22,445 bases of DNA from assembly GCA_938036275.1 (NCBI GenBank), contig CALHPI010000012.1, positions 1-22,445 on the forward strand, in the 5' to 3' direction. A program made the position numbers and the translations under genes. How positions within the stretch are numbered: position 1 is the first letter of the stretch; each line of letters begins with the position of its first letter. Below the pieces are notes generated by a model. That model searched no databases, was not told the origin of the DNA, and saw only the letters and a list, made by a program, of their open reading frames with translations. Of this stretch, positions 15,738 through 22,445 are shown one piece after another. The DNA is from Minisyncoccota bacterium. GTDB taxonomy: Bacteria > Patescibacteriota > Minisyncoccia > UBA6257 > HR35.

Positions 15738-17012
15738 TTAAACTTCATATTTTCGTAAACTTAGTTCGGATTCAATTTGTTTAATGGTTTCAATAGCTAC
15801 CGAAACAACAATCAAAATTGAAGTTCCGCCAATAGCTAAAAATTGAGTTTTAGTTACAATTTGAAACAGATAAGGTAAAATCGCAACTGAACCTAAAAAA
15901 AGACCACCAAATAAAGTTAATTTCGAAACAGTTTCTTTTAAGTTTTTTTCAGTTTCTTTACCTGGTCGAACTCCGGGGATAAAAGCACCGGCTGATTGAA
16001 GGTTTTTAGCAATTTCTTCAGGATTAAAAGTAATTGAAGTATAAAGATAAGTAAAAGCAAAAACTAAAATGAAATAAAGAAAGGCAAAAAGAGCTTGGTT
16101 ATTTAAAAAGGAATTGACTGCTTTGAAAAGTTCTTCGAAAAAACTAATTTTTGTCAAAGCTAGAAATTGCGCTAGAGTTTGCGGAAAAAGTAAAATAGCA
16201 ATTGCAAAAATAATTGGAATAACACCAGCTTGCGCAATTCTGACTGGAAGATAAGTGTTGGCTCCACCGTAAATTTTAGTTCCTCTCACCCTTTTAGCAA
16301 AAACAAGGGGGATTCTTCGTTCGGCCTCGTTAAGAAAAACTATGCCAGCAACAACCAGAATCGCTAAAAATATGAAAGGTATATAAACTTGTAATTTTTC
16401 CAAAGAAAAAGTGGTATAAGCTTGAAACAAAATCTGCGGAGTCCCAGCAATAATTCCTGAAAAAATAATTAAAGAAACCCCATTACCAAATTTTTGTTCA
16501 GTAATTAATTCTCCTAACCACATTAAAATTATAGTTCCGGCAGTAACAATAATAGCATCACGTATCAAAGCAAAGTTATCAGGTAACAAAATAATACCTT
16601 GACGACTTAAAAAAGTAAGAAAACCCAGCGATTGGACAAAAGCAAGCGGAACAGTCAGTATTCGGCCATATTGATTAAATTTAGCCCGACCAATATTACC
16701 TTCTTCATAATACAGCTCTTTCAGACGAGGATAAATAAAAGTTAAAAGTTGCAGAATAATAATTGCCGTAATATAAGGACCAAGACCAAGTAAGGCTATA
16801 GAAAAGTTAACTAAAGCACCACCAGAAAAGATATTAATAAAACCAAAAAATTGATTAGTTTCAAATAAAGCTTTCAATCGTTCTAAATTGACATCTGGTA
16901 AAGGTATATTAGCTAAAAGACGAAAAACAAATAAAAGAAAAAGTACTAAAAATAATCTCTGTCTTAAATCTTGATATTTGAATAATTGTTTTAATAATTG
17001 AATTAATTTCAT
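15738..17012 (-). CDS. secY: Protein translocase subunit SecY
   Basis: SecY is the membrane channel of the Sec export pathway. The 424-residue product has about ten hydrophobic segments, beginning with RLFLVLFLLFVFRLLANIPL (19-38) and with the plug region near FGFINIFSGGALVNFSI. The cytosolic ribosome-binding loops are visible as AERRIPLVFAKRVRG with GGANTYLPVRIAQAGVIPII and, near the end, GAFIPGVRPGKETE. Length is normal. The start overlaps the rplO stop as ATGA, the conserved rplO-secY coupling. Confidence 0.97.
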   Translation of the reverse strand: MKLIQLLKQLFKYQDLRQRLFLVLFLLFVFRLLANIPLPDVNLERLKALFETNQFFGFINIFSGGALVNFSIALLGLGPYITAIIILQLLTFIYPRLKELYYEEGNIGRAKFNQYGRILTVPLAFVQSLGFLTFLSRQGIILLPDNFALIRDAIIVTAGTIILMWLGELITEQKFGNGVSLIIFSGIIAGTPQILFQAYTTFSLEKLQVYIPFIFLAILVVAGIVFLNEAERRIPLVFAKRVRGTKIYGGANTYLPVRIAQAGVIPIIFAIAILLFPQTLAQFLALTKISFFEELFKAVNSFLNNQALFAFLYFILVFAFTYLYTSITFNPEEIAKNLQSAGAFIPGVRPGKETEKNLKETVSKLTLFGGLFLGSVAILPYLFQIVTKTQFLAIGGTSILIVVSVAIETIKQIESELSLRKYEV

Positions 17013-17440
17013 CCAATTTTACTTCCTGATAATTCAATTTTTTCTAAAGCCTTTTCCGAAAAAATGAATTCGGGTTTGAAAATTAAATTTTTGGTTAGCT
17101 CACCTTTGGCTAAAATCTTAATTTGGAAGTTTTTAATACTTTGGGGGATTTTAACAATACCTTTTTCTTGAAGACTGGTTTTGGTTACAACTTCGCCTGG
17201 ACTAAATTTCTTATCAATTGCCTCTAAATTAACTTTGAAAATATTTCGTCTAACTTGACGATTACCCACACCCCTTCTTTTAGGAAATTTTAAAATAATA
17301 TCTCTTAGAGCTGGCCGAATTTTATGACCAGCACGAGCTTTTTGACCTTTAATACCTCTGCCTGAATAATTGCCTTTTTTCCCACCGCGACCAATTCTTT
17401 TTGCTTTTTTAATTTTAACTCTTATTTGATGAATTTGCAT
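17009..17440 (-). CDS. rplO: Large ribosomal subunit protein L15
   Basis: A 50S assembly protein. The 143 residues open with the RNA-binding, glycine- and arginine-rich segment KRIGRGGKKGNYSGRGIKGQ (15-34), then KARAGHKIRPALRDIILKFP and GVGNRQVRRNIFKVNLEAI. The C-terminal globular part has KIPQSIKNFQIKILAKGELT. The start lies 26 bases inside the end of rpsE, which leaves no room for rpmD (L30), the gene that normally sits between S5 and L15. Confidence 0.95.
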   Translation of the reverse strand: MQIHQIRVKIKKAKRIGRGGKKGNYSGRGIKGQKARAGHKIRPALRDIILKFPKRRGVGNRQVRRNIFKVNLEAIDKKFSPGEVVTKTSLQEKGIVKIPQSIKNFQIKILAKGELTKNLIFKPEFIFSEKALEKIELSGSKIG

Positions 17441-17921
17441 CTTTCTTAGTTAATAATTTCTCTTTTAATTTTAACTTCTTTTCATAATTTTTATATTTTT
17501 CTAAAGCTTTAAAAGCAACTAAGGTGTTAACTAAAGGATTTTTGGTCACTCCTAAAATTTTAGCGACAGCATTAGTATAACCAGCTAAAGAAAGAAGAGT
17601 TCGAACACTCCCGCCAGCAATCAAACCTCTTCCTTTTTTAGCCGGTTTGATAAGAATTTCTGTAGCTCCATATTTAGCTTTGACTTCATAAGGAACTGTT
17701 CCTTCAACGATTGGAACCTGAAAAGAATTTTTTTCAGCTAACCTTCTGGCTTTAGCTACCGCATCAGCTGTGTCTTGACCTTTAGCAACCGCAACACCAA
17801 CTTGACCTTGATAATCACCAACAACAACCACTGCTCTTACTCTCATTGTTTTTCCTCCTTCAGTAACTTTAGCAACTCTTTTCAGTTCAATAACCCGAAA
17901 ATCAAATTTTTTCTCTTCCAT
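17415..17921 (-). CDS. rpsE: Small ribosomal subunit protein S5
   Basis: S5 supports decoding accuracy on the 30S subunit. The 168 residues contain the N-terminal double-stranded-RNA-binding-like fold (DFRVIELKRVAKVTEGGKTM, 7-26; VVVGDYQGQVGVAVAKGQD) and the C-terminal fold with GRGLIAGGSVRTLLSLAGY and KILGVTKNPLVN. The Lys-rich tail after residue 142 is variable. The ATG shares its A with the rplR stop (TAATG). Confidence 0.97.
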   Translation of the reverse strand: MEEKKFDFRVIELKRVAKVTEGGKTMRVRAVVVVGDYQGQVGVAVAKGQDTADAVAKARRLAEKNSFQVPIVEGTVPYEVKAKYGATEILIKPAKKGRGLIAGGSVRTLLSLAGYTNAVAKILGVTKNPLVNTLVAFKALEKYKNYEKKLKLKEKLLTKKDANSSNKS

Positions 17922-18262
17922 TAAAACTCTAAACCTTTTTGTCTTAACTCCTCAGCTAAAAGTTTAATTCGACCTTTGTAACTAAAACCATTTCGATCAA
18001 AAACAATTTTTTTAATTCCCTTCTCTAAAGCTTTTCTGGCTAAAATTTCAGCAACTTTTTTAACTTTTTCTTGGTTAGTTAATTTTTCTTTAAGTTGTAA
18101 AGAATTGGCTGAAACTAAAGTTAGACCCCGAGTGTCATCAATGATTTGAGTATAAATATGTTGATTTGATCTAAAAACACTAAGTCTTGGTCTTTCCGAA
18201 GTGCCAAAAATTTTCGCTCTAACTCTTTTTTTTCTCCTTAATCTTTTTTCTTTATTCATCAT
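17921..18262 (-). CDS. rplR: Large ribosomal subunit protein L18
   Basis: L18 binds 5S rRNA with L5. The 113 residues have the basic N-terminus ([17 protein letters not shown], 4-20), then [20 protein letters not shown] (23-42) and the closing [20 protein letters not shown]. Two consecutive ATG codons (18262 and 18259) overlap the rplF stop, so the first Met may be dispensable. It fits the conserved order L6-L18-S5. Confidence 0.96.
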   Translation of the reverse strand: MMNKEKRLRRKKRVRAKIFGTSERPRLSVFRSNQHIYTQIIDDTRGLTLVSANSLQLKEKLTNQEKVKKVAEILARKALEKGIKKIVFDRNGFSYKGRIKLLAEELRQKGLEF

Positions 18263-18813
18263 TTGACAACCTTTTTAACCGGTTTTAATTTAATGACCTC
18301 ATCAAGATATCTAAATCCTTTTTGATGATAGCGATCAGCTGGTTTTAATTTTTTTATCTTGGCAGCAAACTCACCAACTTTTTCTTTGTCAAATCCGCGA
18401 ACATAAATTAAACTTCTTCCCTTTTCCGGTTTAATTTCAATTTGAACATCCTGAGGAACATCAATTTCGACTGGATGAGAATAACCTAATTTAAAAATTA
18501 TTTTATCACCTCTAACCTCACCACTATAACCTAAACCTTCTAAAATTAATACTTTTTCAAAACCTTGACTCACACCAATAATTTTATTATTTAAGATAGC
18601 TCGCAAAGTGCCCCAGAGAGCTTTGTTTTTTCGATTAAGCTCTTTGCAAGGAATAATTTTTAAAATTTTATCTTCGATTTTCAATTCAAATCCTTCGGGT
18701 AAAGAAAAAAATGTTGAACCTTTTGGTCCTTTAATTTCAAACTTCCTTTCGTCAATTTTCGTTAAAGAAATTCCATCAAAAATATTTATCGGTTTTTTAC
18801 CTATTTTAGACAT
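18259..18813 (-). CDS. rplF: Large ribosomal subunit protein L6
   Basis: L6 binds 23S rRNA near the factor-binding site. I choose the ATG at 18813 (184 residues, [11 protein letters not shown]) because it matches the family N-terminus and forms TAATG with the rpsH stop; a frame from 18828 would add five unrelated residues. Duplicated L6 folds are visible ([40 protein letters not shown]), and the end has [18 protein letters not shown], a variant of the usual KPPExYKGKGIRY. Confidence 0.96.
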   Translation of the reverse strand: MSKIGKKPINIFDGISLTKIDERKFEIKGPKGSTFFSLPEGFELKIEDKILKIIPCKELNRKNKALWGTLRAILNNKIIGVSQGFEKVLILEGLGYSGEVRGDKIIFKLGYSHPVEIDVPQDVQIEIKPEKGRSLIYVRGFDKEKVGEFAAKIKKLKPADRYHQKGFRYLDEVIKLKPVKKVVK

Positions 18814-19205
18814 TAGTAAACTTCGCAAATAACTTCTCCGCCAAGTTTTCTTCTTCGAGCTTCAATATCAGTCATAATACCTCGACTTGTAGAAACAATC
18901 CTAAAACCAAATCCACCTCTTAAAGGTTTTAAATCTTTATAACCAAGATAGACTCTTCGACCTGGTTTGGAAATTCTTTTTAAATCTTCAATCATCGGCT
19001 CACCTGTTTCATCATACTTTAAATTAATAACAAACTGTTTTTTAGTTTGACCAACAACTTTAAAATCTTCAATCAACTCAGCATCTTTTAAAATCTTCAA
19101 AATCGCGACTTTAATTTTTGAATAAGGAGCATTAACTGTCTTTTTTCTGACTCTTAAAGCATTCTTAATTCTTGTCAGTAAATCAGCAATTGGATCAGTA
19201 ATCAT
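18813..19205 (-). CDS. rpsH: Small ribosomal subunit protein S8
   Basis: S8 binds the central domain of 16S rRNA and, in E. coli, represses the spc operon. The 130 residues start DPIADLLTRIKNALRVRKKT and end with the diagnostic GFGFRIVSTSRGIMTDIEAR and LGGEVICEVY. Length and order are normal. It is joined to rpsN by TAATG at 19205. Confidence 0.97.
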   Translation of the reverse strand: MITDPIADLLTRIKNALRVRKKTVNAPYSKIKVAILKILKDAELIEDFKVVGQTKKQFVINLKYDETGEPMIEDLKRISKPGRRVYLGYKDLKPLRGGFGFRIVSTSRGIMTDIEARRRKLGGEVICEVY

Positions 19206-19390
19206 TACCAGCTTGCTTTTTTAAGGCCCGGAATTTCACCCCGATGAGCCATTTCTCTTAAACAAATTCGACACAAATTAAAATCCCGAAAATAACCTCT
19301 TGTTCTTCCACAACGAAAACAAACATTCCTCTTTCTAGTTTTGTATTTTGGTTCTTTTTTCCAACGCTCAATTTGTGCTTTACTTGGCAT
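19205..19390 (-). CDS. rpsN: Small ribosomal subunit protein S14, zinc-binding type
   Basis: S14 sits in the head of the 30S subunit. The 61-residue length and two CxxC pairs ([22 protein letters not shown], split as CFRC at 24-27 and CRIC at 40-43) identify the short zinc-binding form. The C-terminus [14 protein letters not shown] is canonical. Unlike its neighbours it does not overlap the gene before it: 59 bases separate it from the M16 peptidase, and they hold a promoter and a weak AGG seven bases before the ATG. Confidence 0.97.
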   Translation of the reverse strand: MPSKAQIERWKKEPKYKTRKRNVCFRCGRTRGYFRDFNLCRICLREMAHRGEIPGLKKASW

Positions 19391-19429
19391 TTTTTAACCT
19401 AAATAAAAATAACTCCGAAAATTAATATA

Positions 19430-19438
19430 ATTATATCA
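19430..19438 (-). promoter_or_regulatory. Extended -10 promoter in front of rpsN
   Basis: TGATATAAT (19438..19430) on the minus strand is a perfect extended -10 (TGnTATAAT). No -35 is visible, as expected for this class. The predicted start is near 19423, about 33 bases before the rpsN ATG. It would restart transcription of rpsN-rpsH-rplF onward after the inserted M16 gene. Confidence 0.65.
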
Positions 19439-19449
19439 TAAATTAAATT

Positions 19450-20733
19450 TTAATTATAAATTTTTTTATCTGGCGGGATATGCTTTTTTATTAAATTGCG
19501 AAGTTGTTGTTTATCAATAAGTTTGGTGGCATGATTGCCAAGAATAATTGAATAAAGATTTTTAAAATTTAAGCTCCGGGCTACTTTTTGAATATCTTGA
19601 GAGTTTAAAGATTTAATTATCGAAATTATTTGCTTAGGAGAGGTCACTTTATTTTCATTTATTAAATCATCCACAACCCAATCGTAAAATTTAGAATTAC
19701 TCTTCCAGTGATCTTTTAAAGACTCCAAATCGTATTGGCGCTGAATGTGAGAAACAGGAATTTTCAGATTTCTAAATGCAAAAAGTTTTTGAAGAAAAAC
19801 AGTAAGAACTTTATAAATATTTTCCTTACTGCATTTAATCCAAAAAGAAATAATCCCAGAATAATGAGTTCTAAATATTCCCCAATCAAAAGAGTAAATA
19901 CCAAGGTTACGGAAATCATCAAAAACTCCGTATTCCGAACTTTTGATAAGCACTCGGCATAAAGCATTTTCTGCATATCGCCTTTTAAGTGGTGCGGCAA
20001 TACTTGCTCCCGGAAAACCCAGGACAACATTAAGTTTTTTATCAAATTGCCAATCTTCAATCACAATACGAGAGGACGCATATTTAAAGTTAATTTTGGG
20101 CAACTCTTTATTGGTAAAGTTTATCTTTGAGAAGAAATGAAGAATATCTTTTTCTAACTTAGAAGATAAAGTGTCGGAACCGATAAAAATCTTTATTAAA
20201 CGAGGATTTAAAATTTTTTTCCAAAAATTTAAAAGCTGGTTAACATTATAATCTTTTACTTTTTCTATGGTTCCATAAACAGGATATTTTAATCTGCGAG
20301 GATTTTCAAAAAAAGATTGTTGACTTAAAATAAAAAGTTTTCTTTCCGTATCAGTAGATTTATTCTCTATTTCATCCAAAATAACTCTTTTTTCTCTCTG
20401 AAAAATAGACTCTTCAAGAGCAACCGGGTTAAAAATAATTGATAAAATTTCTTGAAGATATTTATAATCTGATTGGGACCGAAATTCAAATATAAATTCT
20501 AAATAACTGATACCAACTTTTCCATTAGAATAGAAAGCATCTTTAAACTTATCACGGATAAGCGTTAAGATATAATGCTCCCAAAAATGAGAAAGACCGA
20601 TCTCTTTCTCAGATTCAAGAAAAATTACATCTTTGATAAAAATATTGAAATAAATAGTCTCGGTTTTATATGGTAATTTAATAAAAATAATCTCGGGATT
20701 TTTCAAAATTCTTTTAAAATTATATTTTTCCAT
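19450..20733 (-). CDS. M16-family (insulinase/processing peptidase-like) zinc peptidase inserted in the spc operon
   Basis: A 427-residue protein with one M16 repeat pair. The inverted zinc motif HFWEH is intact at 49-53 (20589-20575), and REKRVILDEI (113-122) matches the conserved RExVIxxEI block, with E121 as the likely third zinc ligand. The loop between is about 8 residues shorter than the usual HxxEHx76E spacing. The C-terminal half carries the M16_C pattern NVVLGFPGASIAAPLKRRYA and FDDFRNLGIYSFDWGIF. No signal peptide or membrane segment is evident, so it is probably cytoplasmic; the substrate is unknown. Active M16B peptidases often pair with an inactive partner, which is not here. It separates rplE from rpsN, has its own extended -10 promoter, and lacks the stop-start overlaps of all its neighbours. 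Confidence 0.85.
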   Translation of the reverse strand: MEKYNFKRILKNPEIIFIKLPYKTETIYFNIFIKDVIFLESEKEIGLSHFWEHYILTLIRDKFKDAFYSNGKVGISYLEFIFEFRSQSDYKYLQEILSIIFNPVALEESIFQREKRVILDEIENKSTDTERKLFILSQQSFFENPRRLKYPVYGTIEKVKDYNVNQLLNFWKKILNPRLIKIFIGSDTLSSKLEKDILHFFSKINFTNKELPKINFKYASSRIVIEDWQFDKKLNVVLGFPGASIAAPLKRRYAENALCRVLIKSSEYGVFDDFRNLGIYSFDWGIFRTHYSGIISFWIKCSKENIYKVLTVFLQKLFAFRNLKIPVSHIQRQYDLESLKDHWKSNSKFYDWVVDDLINENKVTSPKQIISIIKSLNSQDIQKVARSLNFKNLYSIILGNHATKLIDKQQLRNLIKKHIPPDKKIYN

Positions 20734-20741
20734 TTAATAAA

Positions 20742-20750
20742 GTTATATCA
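20742..20750 (-). promoter_or_regulatory. Extended -10 promoter of the M16 gene, leaderless
   Basis: TGATATAAC (20750..20742) on the minus strand fits the extended -10 TGnTATAAT with one mismatch. Eight bases separate it from the ATG at 20733, so the predicted start falls within about 2 bases of the ATG. No good -35 is visible. Confidence 0.55.
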
Positions 20751-20761
20751 AAAAAACCTTG

Positions 20762-21265
20762 TTAAAGCTTTACAGGAAAACCGAGCTCTTTCCACAAATT
20801 GATATTTTTTTCTTTAGTTTTTGCGGAGCCAACTAAATTAATACTGAAACCAAAAGTATATTTAACTTTATCAGAAATTGCTTCAGGAAATATATTTATC
20901 TCCTTCAATCCTAAATTAATATTCCCTTTATTATCAAAATTATTTTCTTTTAATCCATAAAAATCTTTGGCTCGGGGCAAAGCATAAGTAACTAATCTTT
21001 GAATAAAATCATAAAGTCTTTTTTTTCTTAAAGTAACTAAAAGAGCCACGGGCATTCCTTTTTTTAATTTAAATCCTGAAACTGCTTTTTTAGCTCTGAC
21101 AATTTTTGGTTTTTGACCAGTTATCATTGACAGAACATAGCTAGCATCTTCAATAATTTTATTTTCTTGGTCAGGGTGATTAGCCACTAATTTACCAATT
21201 CCAATCTGAACTATTCCTAAAAGTGGTCTTGGTTTTTTTAAATCTATTTGATAAGTCCTTGGCAT
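20762..21265 (-). CDS. rplE: Large ribosomal subunit protein L5
   Basis: L5 binds 5S rRNA and the P-site tRNA in the 50S central protuberance. The 167 residues contain ITGQKPKIVRAKKAVSGFKL (48-67), KGMPVALLVTLRKKRLYDF, TYALPRAKDFYGL, NLGLKEINIFPE and the C-terminal LGFPVKL. The first 15-20 residues of the usual N-terminus are missing; the protein begins at the PRPLLGIVQIGIGK strand. The start lies 22 bases inside rplX. Normally rpsN would follow directly. Confidence 0.95.
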   Translation of the reverse strand: MPRTYQIDLKKPRPLLGIVQIGIGKLVANHPDQENKIIEDASYVLSMITGQKPKIVRAKKAVSGFKLKKGMPVALLVTLRKKRLYDFIQRLVTYALPRAKDFYGLKENNFDNKGNINLGLKEINIFPEAISDKVKYTFGFSINLVGSAKTKEKNINLWKELGFPVKL

Positions 21266-21552
21266 TTTTTACAATAACGATATTTTTCTTTTTTTTCGAT
21301 TTTATAACCGACTCTTGTTGGTTTATTACAATTTGGACAAATTAACTTAACATTAGAAATTGAAATTGGTCTTGGAATTTCAACAATTTTTCCTTTTTCT
21401 CCTTGTCTTCTTGGTTTGATATGTTTTTTAACTAAATTTAAACCCTCAACAACAATTCTATTTTCCCTAGGTAAAGCTTTAATCACTTTTCCAGTTCGAC
21501 CTCGATCTTTGCCCTTAATTATTAAAACTGTATCTCCTTTTTTAATTTTCAT
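21244..21552 (-). CDS. rplX: Large ribosomal subunit protein L24
   Basis: L24 is an early 50S assembly initiator. The 102 residues start with a KOW motif (KKGDTVLIIKGKDRGRTGKV, 4-23), continue EGLNLVKKHIKPRRQGEKG, and end in a zinc-ribbon-like module with CPNC and CKKC (CPNCNKPTRVGYKI...RYCKKC). ATGA overlap with rplN; 22-base overlap with rplE. Confidence 0.97.
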   Translation of the reverse strand: MKIKKGDTVLIIKGKDRGRTGKVIKALPRENRIVVEGLNLVKKHIKPRRQGEKGKIVEIPRPISISNVKLICPNCNKPTRVGYKIEKKEKYRYCKKCQGLIK

Positions 21553-21929
21553 ACTAGCTCTGGTGCTAAATTAGCTATTTTCGTAAAACCAAGTTCTTTA
21601 ATTTCCCTTGGAATTGGACCAAAAATTCTATTGCCCATCATTTCCCAAATTCCTTTTGGTCCTTTTTTCAGTAAAATACAAGCATTTTCTTCAAACCTTA
21701 TATAAGTACCATCTTTACGATGATAAGGTTTTCTTTGCCGAACTACTAAAGCCCTAACTACATCCCCTTTCTTCACTGAACTTCTTGGCTCAGCTTTTTT
21801 AACTGAACAAGTAACAATATCACCAATTTCAGCATAGCGAGCATTACCTTTACCAATAATTCCAATACATTGAAGCTTAATAGCTCCAGAATTATCAGCA
21901 CAATTTAAAATTGTTCGTCTTTGGATCAT
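21549..21929 (-). CDS. rplN: Large ribosomal subunit protein L14
   Basis: L14 lies at the subunit interface of the 50S. The 126 residues show [20 protein letters not shown] at the start, [36 protein letters not shown] and [20 protein letters not shown]. This is four residues longer than the E. coli protein. Joined to rpsQ and rplX by 4-base ATGA overlaps. Confidence 0.97.
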   Translation of the reverse strand: MIQRRTILNCADNSGAIKLQCIGIIGKGNARYAEIGDIVTCSVKKAEPRSSVKKGDVVRALVVRQRKPYHRKDGTYIRFEENACILLKKGPKGIWEMMGNRIFGPIPREIKELGFTKIANLAPELV

Positions 21930-22168
21930 CCTTCTTTTTTAAGAATTTTAACTAAACGCCACCTTTTTAATTTAGATAATGGTCTTGTTTCTTCAATTAA
22001 AACAGTATCACCAACTTTTGATTCTTCTTTCTCATCATGAACATAATATTTGGTGCGATGTTTATAAAATTTTTTATATAATGGATGTTGCTTAAGAGTT
22101 TCACCAACAACCACTCTTGTTTTTTGCATTTTATCAGAAATTACTTTACCAATTAATCGTTTTCTCAT
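21926..22168 (-). CDS. rpsQ: Small ribosomal subunit protein S17
   Basis: S17 binds the 5' domain of 16S rRNA through an OB fold. The 80 residues have the family order [19 protein letters not shown] (5-23), [19 protein letters not shown] and [24 protein letters not shown] overlaps join it to rpmC upstream and rplN downstream. Confidence 0.97.
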   Translation of the reverse strand: MRKRLIGKVISDKMQKTRVVVGETLKQHPLYKKFYKHRTKYYVHDEKEESKVGDTVLIEETRPLSKLKRWRLVKILKKEG

Positions 22169-22356
22169 TGTTTCGACTTTTCTTTAATAATCGTCAAAAC
22201 CCGTGCTAAATCTTTTTTTGTTAATTTCAGAAGATGAGGTTTATTTAATTTATTTAATGATTTTTCTATTAAAAGCTGATTAATCTTTTTTCGCAATTCT
22301 TCTGCTACTTTTCTTAATTCCTCAATTGATTTATTTCTTAATTCGCTGGCTTTCAT
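22165..22356 (-). CDS. rpmC: Large ribosomal subunit protein L29
   Basis: L29 is a small helical hairpin near the polypeptide exit tunnel. The 63 residues start [20 protein letters not shown] and end with [16 protein letters not shown], the usual KxxIARxxTxLxE block in variant form. Its ATG overlaps the rplP stop (ATGA at 22356-22353). Confidence 0.93.
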   Translation of the reverse strand: MKASELRNKSIEELRKVAEELRKKINQLLIEKSLNKLNKPHLLKLTKKDLARVLTIIKEKSKQ

Positions 22357-22445
22357 TTTTCGACAATTTTTGTTTTAATTGGTAATTTATAACTAATTGT
22401 TTTTAAAACATTTCTTAAAGAATCTTTATCTAAACCAGCAACTTC
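22353..22445 (-). CDS. rplP: Large ribosomal subunit protein L16, C-terminal 30 residues (cut by window edge)
   Basis: The minus-strand frame entering at the right edge reads EVAGLDKDSLRNVLKTISYK, then [10 protein letters not shown] and a TGA stop. This matches the L16 C-terminus (the HKLPIKTKFV block, with Ser-Tyr for Ala-His). L16 helps position the A-site tRNA on the 50S. Its place before rpmC is the conserved S10/spc order. Confidence 0.92.
   Translation of the reverse strand, partial: EVAGLDKDSLRNVLKTISYKLPIKTKIVEK

Noticed and set aside
19764..20060. Second open frame within the M16 gene on the same strand
   Set aside because: The M16 frame is uninterrupted and carries the conserved motifs; the other frame is low-complexity and has no recognisable domain.

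Overview
This AT-rich window (coding density close to the maximum, standard stop codons including TGA) looks like a Candidate Phyla Radiation (Patescibacteria) genome, probably Parcubacteria-like, although the exact group cannot be fixed from this sequence. The evidence is a spc-type ribosomal operon with no room for rpmD (L30), a loss known across the CPR; compact proteins; stop-start overlaps (TAATG or ATGA) between most operon neighbours; almost no Shine-Dalgarno sequences; and the CPR-typical fused phosphoglucose/phosphomannose isomerase.

Layout. (1) 1-2992, minus strand: a Nudix hydrolase, ychF, rpsF, ssb and infA, then a PduO-type cobalamin adenosyltransferase that runs off the left edge. 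(2) 3063-6514: greA on plus, converging on a minus block dnaB-recR-PGI/PMI. (3) 6556-7809: glyA on plus, divergent from dnaB and convergent with rpmA. (4) 7796-15010, minus: tRNA-Ser(UGA), rpoB, rpoC and rpmA. rpoB carries an apparent one-base frameshift near its C-terminus, and rpmA starts inside the end of rpoC. (5) 15127-22445, minus: the ribosomal cluster rplP(partial)-rpmC-rpsQ-rplN-rplX-rplE-[M16 peptidase]-rpsN-rpsH-rplF-rplR-rpsE-rplO-secY-adk. There is no gap above 300 bases; the longest spacers (about 100-140 bases) hold promoters.

The core machinery is ordinary in function: ribosome assembly, Sec export, transcription, replication, one-carbon metabolism. The unusual points are these. 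An M16 zinc-peptidase gene sits inside the spc operon, with its own extended -10 promoter and a second extended -10 promoter restoring expression of rpsN. Several promoters (greA, dnaB, M16) place the predicted transcript start within about 0-3 bases of the ATG, which implies leaderless mRNAs. The rpoB leader has a consensus promoter, a five-codon reading frame and a terminator-like hairpin touching the rpoB ATG. RpoB has a rewritten rifampicin pocket. Two arrays of 7-base tandem repeats occur, one between genes and one inside the PGI/PMI coding region.

All functional calls rest on reading motifs by eye. No alignment, structure prediction or database search was run.
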